Of a stretch of DNA of 64,000 nucleotides, positions 44,678-53,513 are shown one piece after another. Below the pieces are notes generated by a model that worked only from the letters and a program-made list of their open reading frames with translations, did not search any database and had not been told where the DNA came from. Numbering within the stretch: the stretch's first letter is position 1; each line of letters begins with the position of its first letter. The stretch is from the NCBI RefSeq assembly GCF_022508225.1, contig NZ_JAETXJ010000001.1:496001-560000 (forward strand). The letters run 5' to 3'. Source of the stretch: Desulfovibrio sp. UIB00. Lineage in GTDB: Bacteria; Desulfobacterota; Desulfovibrionia; Desulfovibrionales; Desulfovibrionaceae. Both the position numbers and the translations under genes were made by a program.

Positions 44678-45103
44678 TTACTGGACGTTCTGCGCAAGTA
44701 TAAGATCCACCTCATCCACGCTGAGGCCAGCGTTTTTGGCGATCTGCCGGCTGTTCAGACCTTTGCGGTGTCCATTCAAAATCAGTTCCCGCAAAAACTG
44801 GGGGGAGCGGCTGATGCCCTCTGCCTGTTCCAGCAAGCGGCGCAGTTCATGCGTGCGCGCCTCAAGCTTCTCATCCAGATTCCGCAATTCCGCCTGCCGC
44901 TGGGCAAACGTAGCCACGATTTCCTTTTCCAGCCGAGCGTTCATTTCTATGCGCGCCAGCAGGCTGTCCTGATTGCCCTGCAATGCGTTGAGCAGCGCTT
45001 CTGACCGGCGCAAGCGCAGATAAAAAACAAGCACACCACCAAGTATGGCAAGCTCGAAGAGGGAAAAGAGCATGATAAGTGCGTAAAGCAGGGTGTCGTT
45101 CAT
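44678..45103 (-). CDS. DUF2802-like membrane-anchored coiled-coil protein
   Basis: A 141-residue protein with an N-terminal membrane helix (LLYALIMLFSLFELAILGGVLVFYL), a coiled coil (residues about 40-95) and a C-terminal helix-turn-helix-like segment (GLNSRQIAKNAGLSVDEVDLIL). This layout resembles DUF2802 proteins, which often lie near chemotaxis and polar flagellar genes. Its ATG overlaps the stop of the preceding small gene (ATGA), so they are cotranslated. It closes the flagellar block on this strand. Function unknown. Confidence 0.62.
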   Translation of the reverse strand: MNDTLLYALIMLFSLFELAILGGVLVFYLRLRRSEALLNALQGNQDSLLARIEMNARLEKEIVATFAQRQAELRNLDEKLEARTHELRRLLEQAEGISRSPQFLRELILNGHRKGLNSRQIAKNAGLSVDEVDLILAQNVQ

Positions 45104-45417
45104 ACTTTTATGTTCAAGAGGTTGCCCACAAGCGGGGATGAAGTTTCACCCGATGGGGTTTCCGGTTCAGGGGGGGGCCGCCGCCTTCTGCGGCTGCCAA
45201 AATGGGGAGCGCCCTGGTGATCGGCATCCGGGGTCAGCGCCGTCTGGTTTCCGGGTTCTGTGCGCGTTACCTGTTGCTGCTCCTGCTTTGCCATGGCGGC
45301 GGCAAGAACGCGCGACATGGCAGCCGATGCCTGCGGGGCGACAGCAGCGGCATTGCTTACGGATGTGGCCAGGCTGGTCTGGGCATACAGCACGGCCATG
45401 GTGGCGTCAACGCTCAT
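45100..45417 (-). CDS. Small motility-block protein of unknown function
   Basis: A 105-residue protein with an Ala/Ser-rich helical N-terminal half (MAVLYAQTSLATSVSNAAA) and a Pro/Arg/Glu-rich tail. The N-terminus recalls small motility proteins of the YjfB kind, but the similarity is weak. AGGAGG six bases upstream and the ATGA overlap with the following gene support it as real. It sits downstream of fliL. Confidence 0.5.
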   Translation of the reverse strand: MSVDATMAVLYAQTSLATSVSNAAAVAPQASAAMSRVLAAAMAKQEQQQVTRTEPGNQTALTPDADHQGAPHFGSRRRRRPPPEPETPSGETSSPLVGNLLNIKV

Positions 45418-45551
45418 GGAGGCCTCCTGTTGCCGGATTCGGGGGCCCGTACGACCATTCAGAGGGTCGCGTATGCAGCAGCAAATATGTCTTGAGCAGC
45501 GCTACAGGCGCTGGCGTCTGCGGGCTTCACTGCCCGCCAGAAGCTGCTGTG

Positions 45552-46220
45552 CTATTCGTTCAGGTAGCTTTCAAACAAAATGTCATCAATGCGACCCTGC
45601 GTCAGGTAATCGTTCAGCACGCCGCTGAGGTCTTTCTTAATGGTGGCCGTATTGGCTGGATTCAGCAAAAACTCGTCCGACTTGCTGCTTAGGTAATAAT
45701 ACAGGGCATCGCGTAGGGGAATGAGCTTGTGGTCAATCTCCATGCCCACTCTGGGGCTTTGACTGACTGTTGAAAATTTGCAAATTAAAAAGCGCGCGCC
45801 GGTGGCTGTTTGCCGGGGGATAACAAAGGGCGCCAGTTCTTTGACGCTGTCAGGCTGGGCCGTAGGCGTTTTTGCAGAAGGCACTACGATCACCTCTGGC
45901 TTGATTGGCTCTTGAGCCGGCGGCGGGGGAGTGCGCAGTACAAACCACCAGATTGCAGCGCCTGCCACCAGCAGCACGAGCAGGCCAGCAGCGGCAGCAA
46001 TGATCAGCAGCTTTTTTTTCTTCTTGGGTTGTTCGGCCCCTTCTTCGGCTACCTGAAGAGGGGCTTCCTCTGTTTTGGCCGGGGGAGGAGGCGCCTGTTC
46101 CACAAGGAACGGGGCATCGTCAAGATCAAGTTCGACCTTGCGCAGGCTTGTATCCTGGCTGACCGCAACCTGAAGTTCATCCTTGACGGGGGCGTCTTTC
46201 AAATCCTGCTTTTCAGCCAC
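45552..46220 (-). CDS. fliL: Flagellar basal-body protein FliL
   Basis: FliL-type stator-associated membrane protein, 222 residues. A long acidic, Pro-rich cytoplasmic N-terminus precedes one membrane helix (LLIIAAAAGLLVLLVAGAAIWWFVL), and the periplasmic FliL domain follows (FLICKFSTVSQSPRVGMEIDHKLIPLRDALYYYL, TIKKDLSGVLNDYLTQGRIDDILFESYLNE). The N-terminal extension is longer than in enteric FliL. It begins with GTG at 46220, with AGGAG seven bases upstream. Confidence 0.85.
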   Translation of the reverse strand: MAEKQDLKDAPVKDELQVAVSQDTSLRKVELDLDDAPFLVEQAPPPPAKTEEAPLQVAEEGAEQPKKKKKLLIIAAAAGLLVLLVAGAAIWWFVLRTPPPPAQEPIKPEVIVVPSAKTPTAQPDSVKELAPFVIPRQTATGARFLICKFSTVSQSPRVGMEIDHKLIPLRDALYYYLSSKSDEFLLNPANTATIKKDLSGVLNDYLTQGRIDDILFESYLNE

Positions 46221-46272
46221 GCGCCTCTCCTGACAATCACGGCCTGTTCATCTGTTCCATGCCGTGACCAAC

Positions 46273-46300
46273 ACTATACTACCGCAACCACTAAGAACAA
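46273..46300 (-). promoter_or_regulatory. Candidate promoter upstream of fliL
   Basis: On the minus strand TTGTTC (46295-46300) and TATAGT (46273-46278) are 16 bases apart, about 55 bases before the fliL start. The -10 is good, the -35 weak. The surrounding 291-base gap between cheY and fliL (46221-46511) holds nothing else I can support. Confidence 0.4.
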
Positions 46301-46511
46301 AAAACCCGCCCCGAACCAGGAGAGCGCGTACAGCGCTGACCCCGGCCAGGAGCGGGCCGTCAAAGCCAGGGAAATCTTGGCGCTGTGCCCAAGGGCAGGT
46401 TGCCTGGGAAAAGGCTGGCTGCCTTGCGTAGATACTTGTATATATCCGCGCCACGCATGATTGCCGGGCGAATGCGTACCGCCACAGGCAAGTATTTTAA
46501 CGTGTAATACT

Positions 46512-46892
46512 CTAGGGGAAAATCTTGTCGATTTTCTGCTTCATCGTGTCCGCCGTGAAAGGCTTGACGATATAGTTGGAAACTTTGGCCTGTACCGCTT
46601 CAATGATGTTTTCCTGCTGGGCTTCAGCAGTAACCATCAGAAAGGGGATGTTGGCAAACTGCTCGCTTGAGCGAACCTTGCGGAGCAGGTCAATGCCTGT
46701 CATCTGGGGCATGTTCCAGTCAGAAACGATAAAGTCGATCTTTTCGCGGTTCAGAACTTCCCATGCCGAGGTGCCGTCATCGGCTTCCACCACGTTCTGA
46801 AAACCAAGCTGGCGCAGAATGTTGCGCACAATACGGCGCATGGTGGAAAAATCGTCAACCACAAGAACTCGCATATTCGGATTGTAAGGCAT
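46512..46892 (-). CDS. cheY: Chemotaxis response regulator CheY
   Basis: Single-domain receiver of 126 residues that controls the flagellar switch. The acidic pair is VVDDFSTMRR, the phospho-acceptor is Asp58 in FIVSDWNMPQMTGIDLL, followed by FLMVTAEAQQENII and the conserved Lys in YIVKPFTADTMKQK. The start at 46892 has AAGGAG nine bases upstream; an in-frame start at 46955 is less likely. It lies 77 bases after fliA in the flhF-flhG-fliA-cheY order typical of polar flagellates. Confidence 0.95.
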   Translation of the reverse strand: MPYNPNMRVLVVDDFSTMRRIVRNILRQLGFQNVVEADDGTSAWEVLNREKIDFIVSDWNMPQMTGIDLLRKVRSSEQFANIPFLMVTAEAQQENIIEAVQAKVSNYIVKPFTADTMKQKIDKIFP

Positions 46893-46969
46893 GAGAAGAA
46901 CTCCTTGAAGCGCCGTCAATATCGGTTTGCAACAGACGTTGCAGCCGTGCGCCACTGTCTGTTGTAAGC

Positions 46970-47749
46970 TTATATTTCAGTGCCTTCGCCGTAAAGATTA
47001 TGAAATTCCTTGCGAAGGCGGCTCAGGGCCTGTGAATGTAATTGTGAAACCCTGCCTTCGGTGATGCCCATGACTTCGGCAGTTTCACGCATATTCAACT
47101 CATCAGTATAATACAGCGAGAGTACCAACTTTTCTCTTGGCGTCAAGCGGTCGATCAGCGGCGCCACGCGCTCCACAAGCTCTTGCAGGGCAGTGCTGCG
47201 GAAGGGTTCTCCGCCTTCGGGGCCTTCGCCCGAGAGCGTGTCCTGAATGGCGTCAAGTGAAATCCAGAGCTGGTTTTGCAGGGCTTCAAGCCCCTGCCGC
47301 ACATCGCGCATGTCGAGGCCGGTGATCTTTTGCAGCTCGTCCTCGGTGGCCTGTCGGCCTTGCTCGTGCTCAACCTTGCGCATGGCTTCATCAAGCACCC
47401 GCACACGCTGACGCAAGGACCGGGGAAACCAGTCAAGTCGGCGCAATTCATCAAGCATGGCTCCCTTGATGCGGCTTTCGGCATACGTTTCAAAGCGGAT
47501 GCCGAGCTGCGGCCTGAACTTGCCCAAGGCTTCCATGAGGCCCAGGGTGCCGGAGCTGATCAGCTCCCCCAGTTCTATGCTGCGTGGCAACTTGGCTTTG
47601 AGCCGCAAAGCGAGAAAGCGTATCTTGGGCGCATAGTGACGCACCACGGATTCCTGCTCTGCCGGTGAAAAGCTCTCCCAAGGGGTTGCCCCGGTTTCGA
47701 GCGCTTCCCAGGGGCAGGGAGCTTGCGCTTGCGCTGTGCCGGTCTTCAT
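46970..47749 (-). CDS. fliA: Flagellar sigma factor (sigma-28)
   Basis: RNA polymerase sigma factor of the FliA/WhiG group, 259 residues. Regions 2-4 are all visible: APKIRFLALRLKAKLPRSIELGELISSGTLGLMEAL (region 2), RIKGAMLDELRRLDWFPRSLRQ (2.4/3) and LTPREKLVLSLYYTDELNMRETAEVMGITEGRVSQLHSQALSRLR (region 4 helix-turn-helix). It directs late flagellar and chemotaxis genes. AAGGAAA precedes the start. No anti-sigma flgM is seen in this window. Confidence 0.94.
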   Translation of the reverse strand: MKTGTAQAQAPCPWEALETGATPWESFSPAEQESVVRHYAPKIRFLALRLKAKLPRSIELGELISSGTLGLMEALGKFRPQLGIRFETYAESRIKGAMLDELRRLDWFPRSLRQRVRVLDEAMRKVEHEQGRQATEDELQKITGLDMRDVRQGLEALQNQLWISLDAIQDTLSGEGPEGGEPFRSTALQELVERVAPLIDRLTPREKLVLSLYYTDELNMRETAEVMGITEGRVSQLHSQALSRLRKEFHNLYGEGTEI

Positions 47750-47919
47750 GTTGGTTTCCTTCGGATTTGCCTCTTCTACCCCGTGGCATCTGGATGCCTG
47801 TTATGCCTCGCTCCACCTGCCCGCCAAGGCTGGTTGCGCTGCGTTTTTGACACGTTGAGGTTATGGAACGTTGTTTCTGTCGCCAAAGGCTTTTCAGGCC
47901 CGAAATCCCATCTGCAATG

Positions 47920-48732
47920 CTAGCGGAACAGCAGTTTTTTCCAGAAAAACTTGATGTTGCCGTCGAGGTTTTCGGGGGCTTCCCATGCGCTGATGTTCTT
48001 GGCCAGCGACATGGTGGCCTTTGCCGCCGGGCTTTGCGGTTCGCTTATGCAATAGGGCAACTGCTGCACCACGGCCTTGCGCACACCGGTATCGCGCGGG
48101 ATAACGCCCACGAGTTCCAGGGAGACGCCACTGAGAAAATGGTCGCAGGCCTGATGCAGACGTACAAACATGTCCTTGGCCGTCTTGAGGTCAGGGGCCA
48201 TATTGACGCACACCTTGAAGCGTTCAACGCCATGATTGTTCTTCAGCACCTTGATAAGGGCATAGGCGTCAGTGAGCGAGGTCGGTTCCGGTGTAAGCAC
48301 TACCAGGCGTTCTTGCGCTGCCATGTTGAAATAGAGCACGTTGTCGCTGATGCCTGCACCTGTGTCCACGATGAGGTAGTCAAGCCCGTCTTCCATTTCG
48401 TCTACGGCTTCAAGCAGTTCAAGCTTCTGCCCAGTGGAAAGGGTGAGCATTTCGCTCATGCCGGAAGAAGCAGGCAGGATGGAAAAGCCGTAAGGCGTGG
48501 GAAAGAGTATGTCCGAAATGGTGGCCCCTTCGTGGAACAGATGAAAAATATTCTTCTGCGGGGTCAGACCAAGCACCACGTCTACGTTGGCCAGGCCGAG
48601 GTCGGCGTCAATAAGCACCACCTGCTTGCCCAGCTGCGCGAGGCAAATGGCGAGGTTGACCGAGATATTGGTCTTGCCTACGCCGCCCTTGCCTGAGGTG
48701 ACGGAAAAAACCAGAGGGAAAGTGCCGCTCAT
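47920..48732 (-). CDS. flhG: MinD-like ATPase FlhG (YlxH/FleN)
   Basis: MinD/ParA-type ATPase that limits flagellar number and position. The deviant Walker A is FSVTSGKGGVGKTNIS, switch and Walker B regions follow in VVLIDADLGLANVDVVLGL and LDYLIVDTGAGISDNV, and the C-terminal amphipathic stretch is short. 270 residues. I start at 48732 (GGAG upstream); an in-frame start at 48759 adds nine residues. It follows flhF by 33 bases, the usual pairing of regulator and GTPase. Confidence 0.93.
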   Translation of the reverse strand: MSGTFPLVFSVTSGKGGVGKTNISVNLAICLAQLGKQVVLIDADLGLANVDVVLGLTPQKNIFHLFHEGATISDILFPTPYGFSILPASSGMSEMLTLSTGQKLELLEAVDEMEDGLDYLIVDTGAGISDNVLYFNMAAQERLVVLTPEPTSLTDAYALIKVLKNNHGVERFKVCVNMAPDLKTAKDMFVRLHQACDHFLSGVSLELVGVIPRDTGVRKAVVQQLPYCISEPQSPAAKATMSLAKNISAWEAPENLDGNIKFFWKKLLFR

Positions 48733-48765
48733 CTGTCTGCTCCACATGTTATGGCTCATGCCGCG

Positions 48766-49809
48766 CTAGGCGGCCTGGCCGGGAAGTTGCCTTTTGAAAA
48801 TAAGACGCCAGACCAGCGGCTCGGTGGCCGGGGCAAGGCTTTCCTTGAGTTCCGCGCCGAACGACAGTGCTGAAACCGGCAATCCGGCAGCGCAGGCCAC
48901 ATTCACAATATTGCCGAAGCTTACGGCTTCGTCCAGCTTGGTCCATACAAGGGAGCCAGGCCCTTCAAATTTGTATCTTTGCAAAAACGCCTGTGTTTGC
49001 AGTGCGTCAAAAAATGGCGAAAGCGTAAGGTGCGTAGCAGCTTCCACAGTGTCCAGGCCCATGTCGGCCCGCCAGTGGGCAAGATTGCCGTTGCGGTCAA
49101 GGCCGGGAACATCAATGAATACGGCGCGGGCCTCGCGGGTGGCGGCCAGGGCAAGTTCCATGGCGGCTTTGTCCGGCGCTTCCATATACGTAAAATTGGA
49201 AAGTTCCGCCCAGTGGCGCAAAATCAGCCTGCCGTTGCCGCGCAGGCAGTCGGCGTTGATAAAGGCAATGCGCGCTTCTGGCTCGTGTTTGCGCAGGTGC
49301 AGTGCAAAGCGCAGGGCCGTTGTGGTTTTACCAAAACCGAAAGGCCCGGCCATCAGGTGGATGCGCTGCCGCCACTGTTCCGCGCCCCAAGCCTTGACCG
49401 GCACCATGCCGCAGAGGCATTCAAGCACAGAGGCTCCGGGTTCGGCCAGCAAACGCTGATAAAGGTCAACCGCCACAGAGTCAGAAACACCTTCGCGCTG
49501 CAAATATTCCAGAGCAACACGCTGGCGGGGCGTGAGGCGTTCAAGCTGAATGGCCGGCTTCATCAAGGCAAAGATCTGATCCTTGAGATGCATCCATTCC
49601 TTGTGCCATTCGCCCCAACCTGCAGGCGCGCCTGCAGCTTGCGCTGCTTCGGTCTTGGGGCGCTCTATCCCGGCAGTTATTTCATGGCAGACGGCACCGT
49701 TTTTGCGATAGGTGCGGTTGCCCAGGATAACGGCGTCAGGCCCCATCTCGGCCTTGATTCTGGCCAGAATTTCCTGTGATGTGGCCCCTGTGAACGTCTT
49801 TACCTGCAT
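48766..49809 (-). CDS. flhF: SRP-type GTPase FlhF with atypical nucleotide motifs
   Basis: FlhF-family protein that sets the site of polar flagellum assembly, 347 residues. The N-terminus (MQVKTFTGATSQEILARIKAEMG) is canonical, and the G4 TKLDE motif is kept. Other GTPase motifs deviate: the P-loop reads GPFGFGKTTT instead of the usual GPTGVGKTTT, the segment usually DxYRIGAxEQL reads DCLRGNGRLIL, and G3 reads DVPGLD instead of DTAG. AAGGAATGGGCC precedes the start. Whether it still hydrolyses GTP is doubtful. Confidence 0.9.
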   Translation of the reverse strand: MQVKTFTGATSQEILARIKAEMGPDAVILGNRTYRKNGAVCHEITAGIERPKTEAAQAAGAPAGWGEWHKEWMHLKDQIFALMKPAIQLERLTPRQRVALEYLQREGVSDSVAVDLYQRLLAEPGASVLECLCGMVPVKAWGAEQWRQRIHLMAGPFGFGKTTTALRFALHLRKHEPEARIAFINADCLRGNGRLILRHWAELSNFTYMEAPDKAAMELALAATREARAVFIDVPGLDRNGNLAHWRADMGLDTVEAATHLTLSPFFDALQTQAFLQRYKFEGPGSLVWTKLDEAVSFGNIVNVACAAGLPVSALSFGAELKESLAPATEPLVWRLIFKRQLPGQAA

Positions 49810-50024
49810 GGCCCATTCCTTTGCCTAACGGTTCAATATCGCCCAGCGGCGCATCAGTGCCGTTTGTTTGACGACAGACCAGTATCTGCAAATTCGGGGC
49901 CAACTTTTTGGGCAGTATTGACCCATGCGGTAACAGTCACATGAACGCAGCTTTCGCCATAGACAATACTAGCTGGTGGAAAAGTAAAAGGCAACGAATC
50001 CTGATAGCTGAAGCGTAATATAAA

Positions 50025-50063
50025 AAATAAAGCGGCGCTCTGACTCAAGGGTCGGAGCGCCGC
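50025..50063 (-). terminator. Terminator after flhA
   Basis: GCGGCGCTCTGAC (50032-50044) pairs with GTCGGAGCGCCGC (50051-50063) with one wobble; on the minus strand it is followed by TTTATTTTTTATATT. It separates flhB-flhA from flhF. Confidence 0.88.
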
Positions 50064-50084
50064 GTAACGTTGAGCCAGACCGGA

Positions 50085-52184
50085 TTAGTCGGCGCTGACC
50101 ACGCCCACCGATTGCAGCCGGATGTCGGGCGGAATCTCCGCCTGCGAGATGACCGGCACCGTGGGGAGAAAGCGCGTGACAATCTGGGCCAGATGCGGGC
50201 GGATGATCGGTGTCACCAGCAGCACCGGCTGGGCATCGGTATTCACCGCATTGTCGGCAGCCGTGCTGATATTGTTCACCAGCCGCTGGGCCACAGCCGG
50301 ATTCATGGAGAGGAAGGTCACGCCGTTGTCGGCATGGCGAATGCCTTCCTGCACCAGGCGCTCGGCATTGGGCGCAAGGGTCAACACTGAAAGCGTTCCC
50401 TGGCTGTCCAGGTAGGGCCGCACGATGGCGCGGGAGAGTTTTTCGCGCACATATTCTGCCAGCGTGTCGGGATTTTTGACGCTTGAGCCAAAGTCGCCCA
50501 GAGTTTCCACAATGGTGAGCATGTCGCGTATGCTGACGCTTTCGCGCACCAGCAGTTGCAGCACTTTCTGCACCACGCCAAGGGGCAGCACGTTGGGCAC
50601 CAGGTCTTCCACTGCCTTGGGCGAATGCTTGGCGACCGTGTCCAGCAGCCCCTGCACGCCCTGGCGGTCAAGAAAGTCGGCCAGCTGACGCTTGAACACT
50701 TCCGTCAGATGCGTGGCGATAACCGTTGCCGGGTCAACCACCGTGTAGCCCGCAAGCATGGCCTCCTCGCGCTGACTGTCTGGAATCCACAGGGCAGGCA
50801 GGTTAAAGGCAGGCTCGCGCGTTTCAATGCCGCTGATCTTGGTGGTCACGTTGCCGGGATCCATGGCCAGAAAGTGATCGACCAGAATTTCTGCCGAAGC
50901 CACCTGATTGCCCTTGATAAGCAGGGCATACTGGCCGGGCTTGAGCTGCAGGTTATCGCGCAGGTGCAACGAGGGAATGACCACGCCCATGTCCAGCGCA
51001 AACTGTCGGCGTATGGAGCGGATGCGGGCCAGCAGGTTGCCGCTCTGTTCTTCGTCCACCAGGGGGATGAGGCCGTAGCCCACTTCAAGTTCAAGTGTAT
51101 CAAGGGGCAACAGGGCCTGTACCTCTTCCGGCGTATCGGCGGTGCCGGAACTGCTTTTCTTTTTCTTGTCTGCCTTGGCCTTGTTGGCGGCCTCCTGATC
51201 CTTGTTTTCCGTGAGGCGGCTCACCACAAAGATGAGGATGGATATGCAGAGGAAGGGAATGGTCGGCAGACCGGGAACCAGCGCAAACAGCAGCAGCACG
51301 CCCGAGACCATCTTGAGCGCACGGCTGTTGAAGGTAAGCTGGGCCAGAAATTCTTCGCCCATCTTGGCTTCGGAGGCGGCGCGCGAAACCAGCAGGCCAG
51401 TGCCTGTGGAAACAATGATGGAAGGTATGGTGGAAACCAGGCCGTCACCGATGGTCAGCAGAGAATAGGTGGTGAGGGCTGTGTTCCAGTCCATATCTTT
51501 CTGGACCATACCAATGATGATGCCGCCCACAAGGTTCACCAGGGTGATGAACATGCCTGCGTTCACGTCGCCTGAAACAAATTTGCAGGCACCGTCCATG
51601 GCGCCGTAAAAATCTGCTTCCTTGCGCAGCCCTGCGCGGCGGGCATTGGCCTGTTCTTCATCCAGCAAACCAGCGTTGAGGTCGGCTTCAATGGCCATCT
51701 GCTTGCCGGGCATGGCGTCCAAGGTGAAGCGGGCCGCCACTTCTGCGATACGCGAAGTACCAGCGGTGATAACGGTCTTGTTCAGAATGAACAGGATCAT
51801 AAAGATAACGGCGCCCACAACGTAACTGCCGCCCACAACAAACTGGCCGAACGCTCGGATGACTTCGCCAGCGGCGTTTGCGCCCATATTGCCGTTGAGC
51901 AGAATAAGGCGGGTGGACGCAACGTTGAGCGCCAGCCGCAGAAGGGTTGTGACCAGCAGCAGCGAAGGAAAGATGGTAAATTCCAGCGGCGAGGTCATGA
52001 ACATTGTGGTTATAAGCACCAGCAGTGAAATGGAAATACTGATGCAGAGCATGAAATCGAGAAAAAACGTGGGCAGAGGCACCAGCATGACAAACAGGAT
52101 GGTGACCACACCGGCTGCAAGAAATATTTCGCCGTTTTTTGAAAATCGAGCGTAATCAAGCTGGGGGATTACTACGGCAGCCAT
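50085..52184 (-). CDS. flhA: Flagellar export gate protein FlhA
   Basis: Large integral membrane subunit of the flagellar type III export gate, 699 residues. Seven to eight membrane helices fill the first 330 residues, with the FHIPEP-family signature region (TSPLEFTIFPSLLLVTTLLRLALNVASTRLIL split over one helix) and the charged cytoplasmic loop RIAEVAARFTLDAMPGKQMAIEADLNAG. The large C-terminal cytoplasmic domain (residues about 350-699) binds export chaperones. It follows flhB by about 80 bases. Confidence 0.97.
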   Translation of the reverse strand: MAAVVIPQLDYARFSKNGEIFLAAGVVTILFVMLVPLPTFFLDFMLCISISISLLVLITTMFMTSPLEFTIFPSLLLVTTLLRLALNVASTRLILLNGNMGANAAGEVIRAFGQFVVGGSYVVGAVIFMILFILNKTVITAGTSRIAEVAARFTLDAMPGKQMAIEADLNAGLLDEEQANARRAGLRKEADFYGAMDGACKFVSGDVNAGMFITLVNLVGGIIIGMVQKDMDWNTALTTYSLLTIGDGLVSTIPSIIVSTGTGLLVSRAASEAKMGEEFLAQLTFNSRALKMVSGVLLLFALVPGLPTIPFLCISILIFVVSRLTENKDQEAANKAKADKKKKSSSGTADTPEEVQALLPLDTLELEVGYGLIPLVDEEQSGNLLARIRSIRRQFALDMGVVIPSLHLRDNLQLKPGQYALLIKGNQVASAEILVDHFLAMDPGNVTTKISGIETREPAFNLPALWIPDSQREEAMLAGYTVVDPATVIATHLTEVFKRQLADFLDRQGVQGLLDTVAKHSPKAVEDLVPNVLPLGVVQKVLQLLVRESVSIRDMLTIVETLGDFGSSVKNPDTLAEYVREKLSRAIVRPYLDSQGTLSVLTLAPNAERLVQEGIRHADNGVTFLSMNPAVAQRLVNNISTAADNAVNTDAQPVLLVTPIIRPHLAQIVTRFLPTVPVISQAEIPPDIRLQSVGVVSAD

Positions 52185-52267
52185 TTTTATGACACCTCTC
52201 TGCGTTGGTTCCCGAAAGCGGGTTTACCCTGGTACGTATGGACAAGATGGAAAAATTCCTTGCCTTT

Positions 52268-53347
52268 CTAGGGCCTTGCCGCCTTGGGCTTGAGCTTCCA
52301 GATGCTGGCCAGCACAGCAGCCACCGCTTTGTAAAGCTCTTCGGGAATCATGTCGCCCACCTCTGTGGACTTATACAAAGCCCGTGCCAGAGGTACGTTT
52401 TCGCGAATGGGAATCCTGTTTTCGCGGGCTACTTCCTTGATTTTTTCGGCCAGATTGTCTGCGCCCTTGGCAAGCACGATGGGCGCGGGAGCTTCCGAGG
52501 TATTATAGCTCAGGGCCACGGCTATGTGCGTGGGGTTTGTGACCACCACATCCGCCTTGGGCACGTCGGCAAGCATGCGTTTGCTCATCATTTCCATCAT
52601 TTTTCTGCGCTGCTGCCCCTTGACCACGGGGTCGCCATCAGCCTGCTTCTGCTCGTCCTTCACTTCCGACTTGGTCATTTTCATGCCTTCGTTATAGGCA
52701 TAGCGCGACTGCCATACGTCAAAAATGGCAATGGCAATAATTGGCAGCAGCGCGTAGCAGGTCAGCTTGAAAGCCATTTGCAGCATGTAGGTCGCCACGC
52801 CCTCGGTGCTGGCGTAGTACATGGGCAGAAAATTCTGATGTTCCTTGAAGATGATCCAGCCGGGGATGATGCCGAGAACAAGAGAAAACAGCAGGCTCTT
52901 GATAGTGCGCAGGGCTGTTTGCGGCGATGCCAGCATCTGCTTGAGGCCCTGAATTATGTTGAAGCGCTTCAATGTGGGGCGTATCGCCTTGGTTGTCCAG
53001 AGTTTTCCCACCTGTAGGCGTTGCGCCAGGAAGGCCAGAAAGCCCAGAGTCAGCAGGATGGGCATGATCATACGGGCAATTTCAAGCGTGACGTCAATGC
53101 TGAGGCTGTAGACGTTTTCAGGGTTGGGATCGAACTCCCACGAGTGGCTGAGAAAGTGGCGGAACAGGCGCTTGATGTCGTCGGCCATGGGGCCAATCCA
53201 GGCATAGAGAATACACAAGCCCCCAAGCAGGCTCACGGCCTTGCCCAGTTCTGGCGCTTTGGGAACATTGCCCTCCTCACGCTGCTTGCTGACGCGTTTT
53301 GGAGTGGCTTTTTCTGTTCTGCTTGGATCTTCCTGCGAACCGAACAT
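52268..53347 (-). CDS. flhB: Flagellar export switch protein FlhB
   Basis: Export-apparatus membrane protein that switches substrate specificity, 359 residues. Four membrane helices are present, and the autocleavage site NPTH is intact (Asn at about residue 271, in VVVTNPTHIAVALSY). The N-terminus DPSRTEKATPKRVSKQREEG and the C-terminal IPEELYKAVAAVLASIWKL are typical. It is the first gene of the motility block on this strand, starting just after the terminator of the aromatic operon. Confidence 0.96.
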   Translation of the reverse strand: MFGSQEDPSRTEKATPKRVSKQREEGNVPKAPELGKAVSLLGGLCILYAWIGPMADDIKRLFRHFLSHSWEFDPNPENVYSLSIDVTLEIARMIMPILLTLGFLAFLAQRLQVGKLWTTKAIRPTLKRFNIIQGLKQMLASPQTALRTIKSLLFSLVLGIIPGWIIFKEHQNFLPMYYASTEGVATYMLQMAFKLTCYALLPIIAIAIFDVWQSRYAYNEGMKMTKSEVKDEQKQADGDPVVKGQQRRKMMEMMSKRMLADVPKADVVVTNPTHIAVALSYNTSEAPAPIVLAKGADNLAEKIKEVARENRIPIRENVPLARALYKSTEVGDMIPEELYKAVAAVLASIWKLKPKAARP

Positions 53348-53402
53348 GCTCTTACCGCCCTGGTTTGGTTGGCGCTGTTAAGCGCGTTGCCCAGACAATA
53401 GC

Positions 53403-53437
53403 AAAAAATATGCCCGTCAGAGAACTGGCGGGCATAT
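53403..53437 (-). terminator. Terminator at the end of the aromatic operon
   Basis: ATATGCCCGTCAG (53408-53420) pairs with CTGGCGGGCATAT (53425-53437) with one wobble and a 4-base loop; on the minus strand six T follow. It closes transcription after tyrA and insulates flhB. Confidence 0.9.
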
Positions 53438-53513
53438 CAGATCAGGGCGCAACGCTCATTGGGCGCATGGAGTTTCCTCCGCATGTGCGTCATTTGTTGC
53501 GAGCTGTTTGAAG

